This document shows, one piece after another, positions 5,501 through 7,251 of a stretch of DNA of 7,251 nucleotides. Under the pieces are notes generated by a model. That model searched no databases. It worked only from the letters and a program-made list of their open reading frames with translations, and had not been told where the DNA came from. Both the position numbers and the translations under genes were made by a program. The stretch is from contig DJVN01000105.1 in the NCBI GenBank assembly GCA_002441205.1, positions 1 to 7,251 on the forward strand. Direction: 5' to 3'. Source of the DNA: Syntrophaceae bacterium UBA6255 (GTDB taxonomy: Bacteria > Desulfobacterota > Syntrophia > Syntrophales > Smithellaceae). Each line of letters starts with the position of its first letter. Positions within the stretch are counted from its first letter, which is position 1.

Positions 5501-5529
5501 TTGCCAGAGACAAAAAGTTTTGTTAGACT
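5501..5529 (+). promoter_or_regulatory. Sigma-70-type promoter for paaK and the ACT gene
   Basis: TTGCCA (5501-5506), a 17-base spacer and TAGACT (5524-5529) make a fair promoter, each hexamer missing the consensus in one or two places. The predicted start near 5536 gives a leader of about 38 bases with GAGGAGG (5560-5566) seven bases before the ATG at 5574. It runs divergently from the SPFH promoter, with about 55 bases between the two -35 boxes. Confidence 0.5.
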
Positions 5530-5573
5530 TCTTCGCATTCCGTTATCCGTTACATAAACGAGGAGGCACTACC

Positions 5574-6872
5574 ATGATCTACAATGAAGAATTTGAAACC
5601 ATGCCCCGTGAAGTCATCAAAGCCCTGCAAGTCAAAAGATTGCAGCAGACGTTGGAAAGGGTTTACCATACTGTCGGCTTTTATAAAAAATCTTTTGATG
5701 CCGCCAAAGTCAAGCCGGATGAGATAAAATCCATTGCCGACATGAAAAAGCTTCCTTTCACGACTCGTAAAGATTTGCGTGATAACTATCCCTTCGGGTT
5801 GTTTGCCGTTCCTATGAGCAGCGTTGTCCGTTTGCATGCTTCCTCCGGCACCAGCGGCCGTTCCGCCGTTTTCGGCTATACCAAACGTGATATTGAAACC
5901 TGGTCGGATCTGATTGCGCGTTGTCTGGTTGCCGCGGGCATCACAAAAAACGATGTTATTCATAACGCCTTTGGCTATGGTTTATTTACCGGCGGATTAG
6001 GATTGCATTACGGCGCGGAAAAAATAGGCGCCAGCGTTATTCCGATGTCCGGAGGAGACGCCAAAAGACAAGTGATGATTTTACAGGATTTCGGTCCTAC
6101 CGTGATTTGCTCCACACCTTCCTATGCGCTTCATCTGGCCGAAGTGGGAAAAACCATGGGCGTCGATATAAAATCTCTTAAACTGCGCGTGGGTATTTTT
6201 GGAGCGGAACCTTGGAACAACGCGATTCGCGATGACATTGAAAAAGCTTTCGGCATCACCGCGCTGGATTTATTCGGTTTATCGGAAGTCATCGGACCGG
6301 GCATGGCCATGGAATGCCTTGAAGGCCGCCATGGCATGCATATTTTTGAAGACCATTTCATCGTCGAAACCATCGATCCGAAAACCGGTGACGTTCTGCC
6401 GGAAGGCTCCGAAGGCGAACTGGTATTCACGACCATTACCAAAGAAGCCAATCCGCTCATCCGTTACCGTACCGGCGACATTTCACGCCTGATTACCGAA
6501 CCGTGCCGCTGTGGCCGCACGCACATCAAGATGGAAAGAGTTTTAAAAAGAAGCGACGACATGCTGATTATCCGCGGCGTCAATGTTTTCCCCGCGCAGA
6601 TCGAAGCCATCCTCGTGGATATCGAAGGACTGGAACCGCATTATCAGGTCATCATTGATAAAGTCGGAGCGCTGGATACGCTCGATTTGCAGGTGGAAGT
6701 CAACGACAAGATATGCAGCGATTCCGGCAGCATCAAAGAGCTGCAGAAAATTGAACAAAGAATTATCAAGGACATGAAGGATTACCTGGGCATCGCCGCG
6801 CGCGTAAAACTTGTTCAGCCCAACACGCTGAAAAAAGGCGACGCCAAGATTATTGATAAACGCCGCATTTGA
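5574..6872 (+). CDS. paaK: Phenylacetate-CoA ligase (PaaK-type aryl-CoA ligase)
   Basis: The 432-residue product, the family's usual length, is an AMP-forming ligase that activates phenylacetate or a related aryl acid to its CoA thioester through an acyl-adenylate. Motifs in order are the ATP-binding loop [10 protein letters not shown] (88-97), [11 protein letters not shown] (133-143), GIFGAEPWN (208-216), LFGLSE (233-238), the YRTGD motif (298-302), [17 protein letters not shown] (314-330) and [11 protein letters not shown] (334-344) leading into the small C-terminal domain, which ends [13 protein letters not shown] with Lys421 near the expected conserved position. ATG 5574 has a strong GAGGAGG seven bases upstream; an in-frame extension to 5484 would run through the promoter and is rejected. 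A tandem-ACT gene follows 20 bases after the stop. In anaerobes such ligases often serve aromatic amino acid breakdown, handling arylacetates from 2-oxo acid oxidation. The precise substrate is not visible. Confidence 0.95.
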   Translation: MIYNEEFETMPREVIKALQVKRLQQTLERVYHTVGFYKKSFDAAKVKPDEIKSIADMKKLPFTTRKDLRDNYPFGLFAVPMSSVVRLHASSGTSGRSAVFGYTKRDIETWSDLIARCLVAAGITKNDVIHNAFGYGLFTGGLGLHYGAEKIGASVIPMSGGDAKRQVMILQDFGPTVICSTPSYALHLAEVGKTMGVDIKSLKLRVGIFGAEPWNNAIRDDIEKAFGITALDLFGLSEVIGPGMAMECLEGRHGMHIFEDHFIVETIDPKTGDVLPEGSEGELVFTTITKEANPLIRYRTGDISRLITEPCRCGRTHIKMERVLKRSDDMLIIRGVNVFPAQIEAILVDIEGLEPHYQVIIDKVGALDTLDLQVEVNDKICSDSGSIKELQKIEQRIIKDMKDYLGIAARVKLVQPNTLKKGDAKIIDKRRI

Positions 6873-6892
6873 AATCAATTAAGGGGGTTACG

Positions 6893-7251
6893 ATGAAGGT
6901 AGAACAAATATCCGTTTTTCTGGAAAACAAACCCGGCACGCTGGAACAGGCGACACGCGTTCTTAAAGATGCCAATATCAATATCCGAACTTTATCCATG
7001 GCGGAAACCGTGGATTTCGGAATTCTCCGTCTAATAGTCAATGATGTCGAAAAAGCAAACAAGGTTCTCAAGGAAAACGGTTTTCGCGTGAGCAAAACCC
7101 CCGTTGTCGCCGTGGAAGTTCCCGACAAACCGGGCGGACTGCACAGCATTATGGAAATCGTTTCCAAAGAAGGCATCAACGTGGAATATCTCTACGCCTT
7201 CGTGGAGAAAAGCGGCCAGAACGCCGTCATCATCTTCCGCTTCGACAACCC
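6893..7251 (+). CDS. Tandem ACT-domain protein (partial, runs off the window)
   Basis: The frame is open from ATG 6893 to the window end (119 residues read). AAGGGGG lies five bases before the ATG. There are two ACT domains: residues 4-68, with [14 protein letters not shown] and later [11 protein letters not shown], and residues 71 onward, with [14 protein letters not shown] and later [11 protein letters not shown]. The KPGxL turn in each copy is the usual ligand-contact region of ACT domains. Proteins of this kind, of about 140 residues, typically follow paaK-type ligases in anaerobic bacteria and archaea. They are thought to bind an amino acid, so the natural inference is sensing of an aromatic or branched amino acid to tune the ligase or its pathway; this is not shown by sequence. 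It is the second gene of the paaK operon. Probably only about 20-25 residues are missing. Confidence 0.9.
   Translation, partial: MKVEQISVFLENKPGTLEQATRVLKDANINIRTLSMAETVDFGILRLIVNDVEKANKVLKENGFRVSKTPVVAVEVPDKPGGLHSIMEIVSKEGINVEYLYAFVEKSGQNAVIIFRFDN

Noticed and set aside
5484..5573. A 30-residue N-terminal extension of PaaK
   Set aside because: It would read through the predicted promoter; the ATG at 5574 has a strong Shine-Dalgarno and matches the family's usual N-terminus.
5550..5963. A 137-residue minus-strand ORF over the start of paaK
   Set aside because: It is antisense to clear PaaK motifs and has no recognisable content.

Overview
The window looks like a piece of an anaerobic bacterial chromosome with moderate GC. 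The best guess is a member of the former Deltaproteobacteria (Desulfobacterota, Syntrophales-like). This is inferred from gene content: an aryl-CoA ligase of the PaaK type followed directly by a tandem-ACT protein, an acyl-CoA dehydrogenase, and an intergenic palindromic repeat of a kind I recall from such genomes. No rRNA, tRNA or CRISPR array is visible.

Layout, left to right. (1) 1-113, minus: the first 37 residues of an acyl-CoA dehydrogenase, starting at TTG. (2) 285-1262, minus: a membrane-anchored SGNH/GDSL-type hydrolase in a strikingly AT-rich stretch (three counted 60-base lines give 22, 40 and 27% GC, against 48 and 57% in two counted lines of paaK), probably acquired by transfer. 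(3) 1425-1907, plus: a YbaK/EbsC-type aminoacyl-tRNA deacylase, possibly on a leaderless message. (4) 1949-2160: a 212-bp element with 20-bp imperfect terminal inverted repeats and internal hairpins, inserted just ahead of the next gene. (5) 2178-2735, plus: a thioredoxin-2-like protein with two copies of the N-terminal zinc ribbon instead of one. (6) 2752-3279, plus: a Nudix hydrolase of the ADP-ribose pyrophosphatase type, 16 bases behind the thioredoxin gene. (7) 3305-3338: a hairpin terminator that can serve both converging genes. (8) 3364-5343, minus: a 659-residue SPFH/band-7, flotillin-like membrane protein. (9) 5344-5573: a divergent regulatory region with a near-consensus sigma-70 promoter for the SPFH gene, two perfect 12-bp palindromes over and just after its start point, and a separate promoter for paaK. 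(10) 5574-6872, plus: phenylacetate-CoA ligase. (11) 6893 to the window end, plus: the tandem-ACT protein, cut by the window edge.

How the genes relate. paaK and the ACT gene form a clear operon that activates an aryl acid to its CoA thioester, with a likely amino-acid-sensing partner. The acyl-CoA dehydrogenase fits the same theme of CoA-thioester catabolism, but it is a separate unit. The thioredoxin and Nudix genes probably form a small redox/housekeeping operon. The SPFH gene stands alone under its own, apparently repressible, promoter. No single multi-gene novel system is evident. The most notable items are the palindrome-covered SPFH promoter, the duplicated zinc ribbon on the thioredoxin, and the palindromic insertion element.
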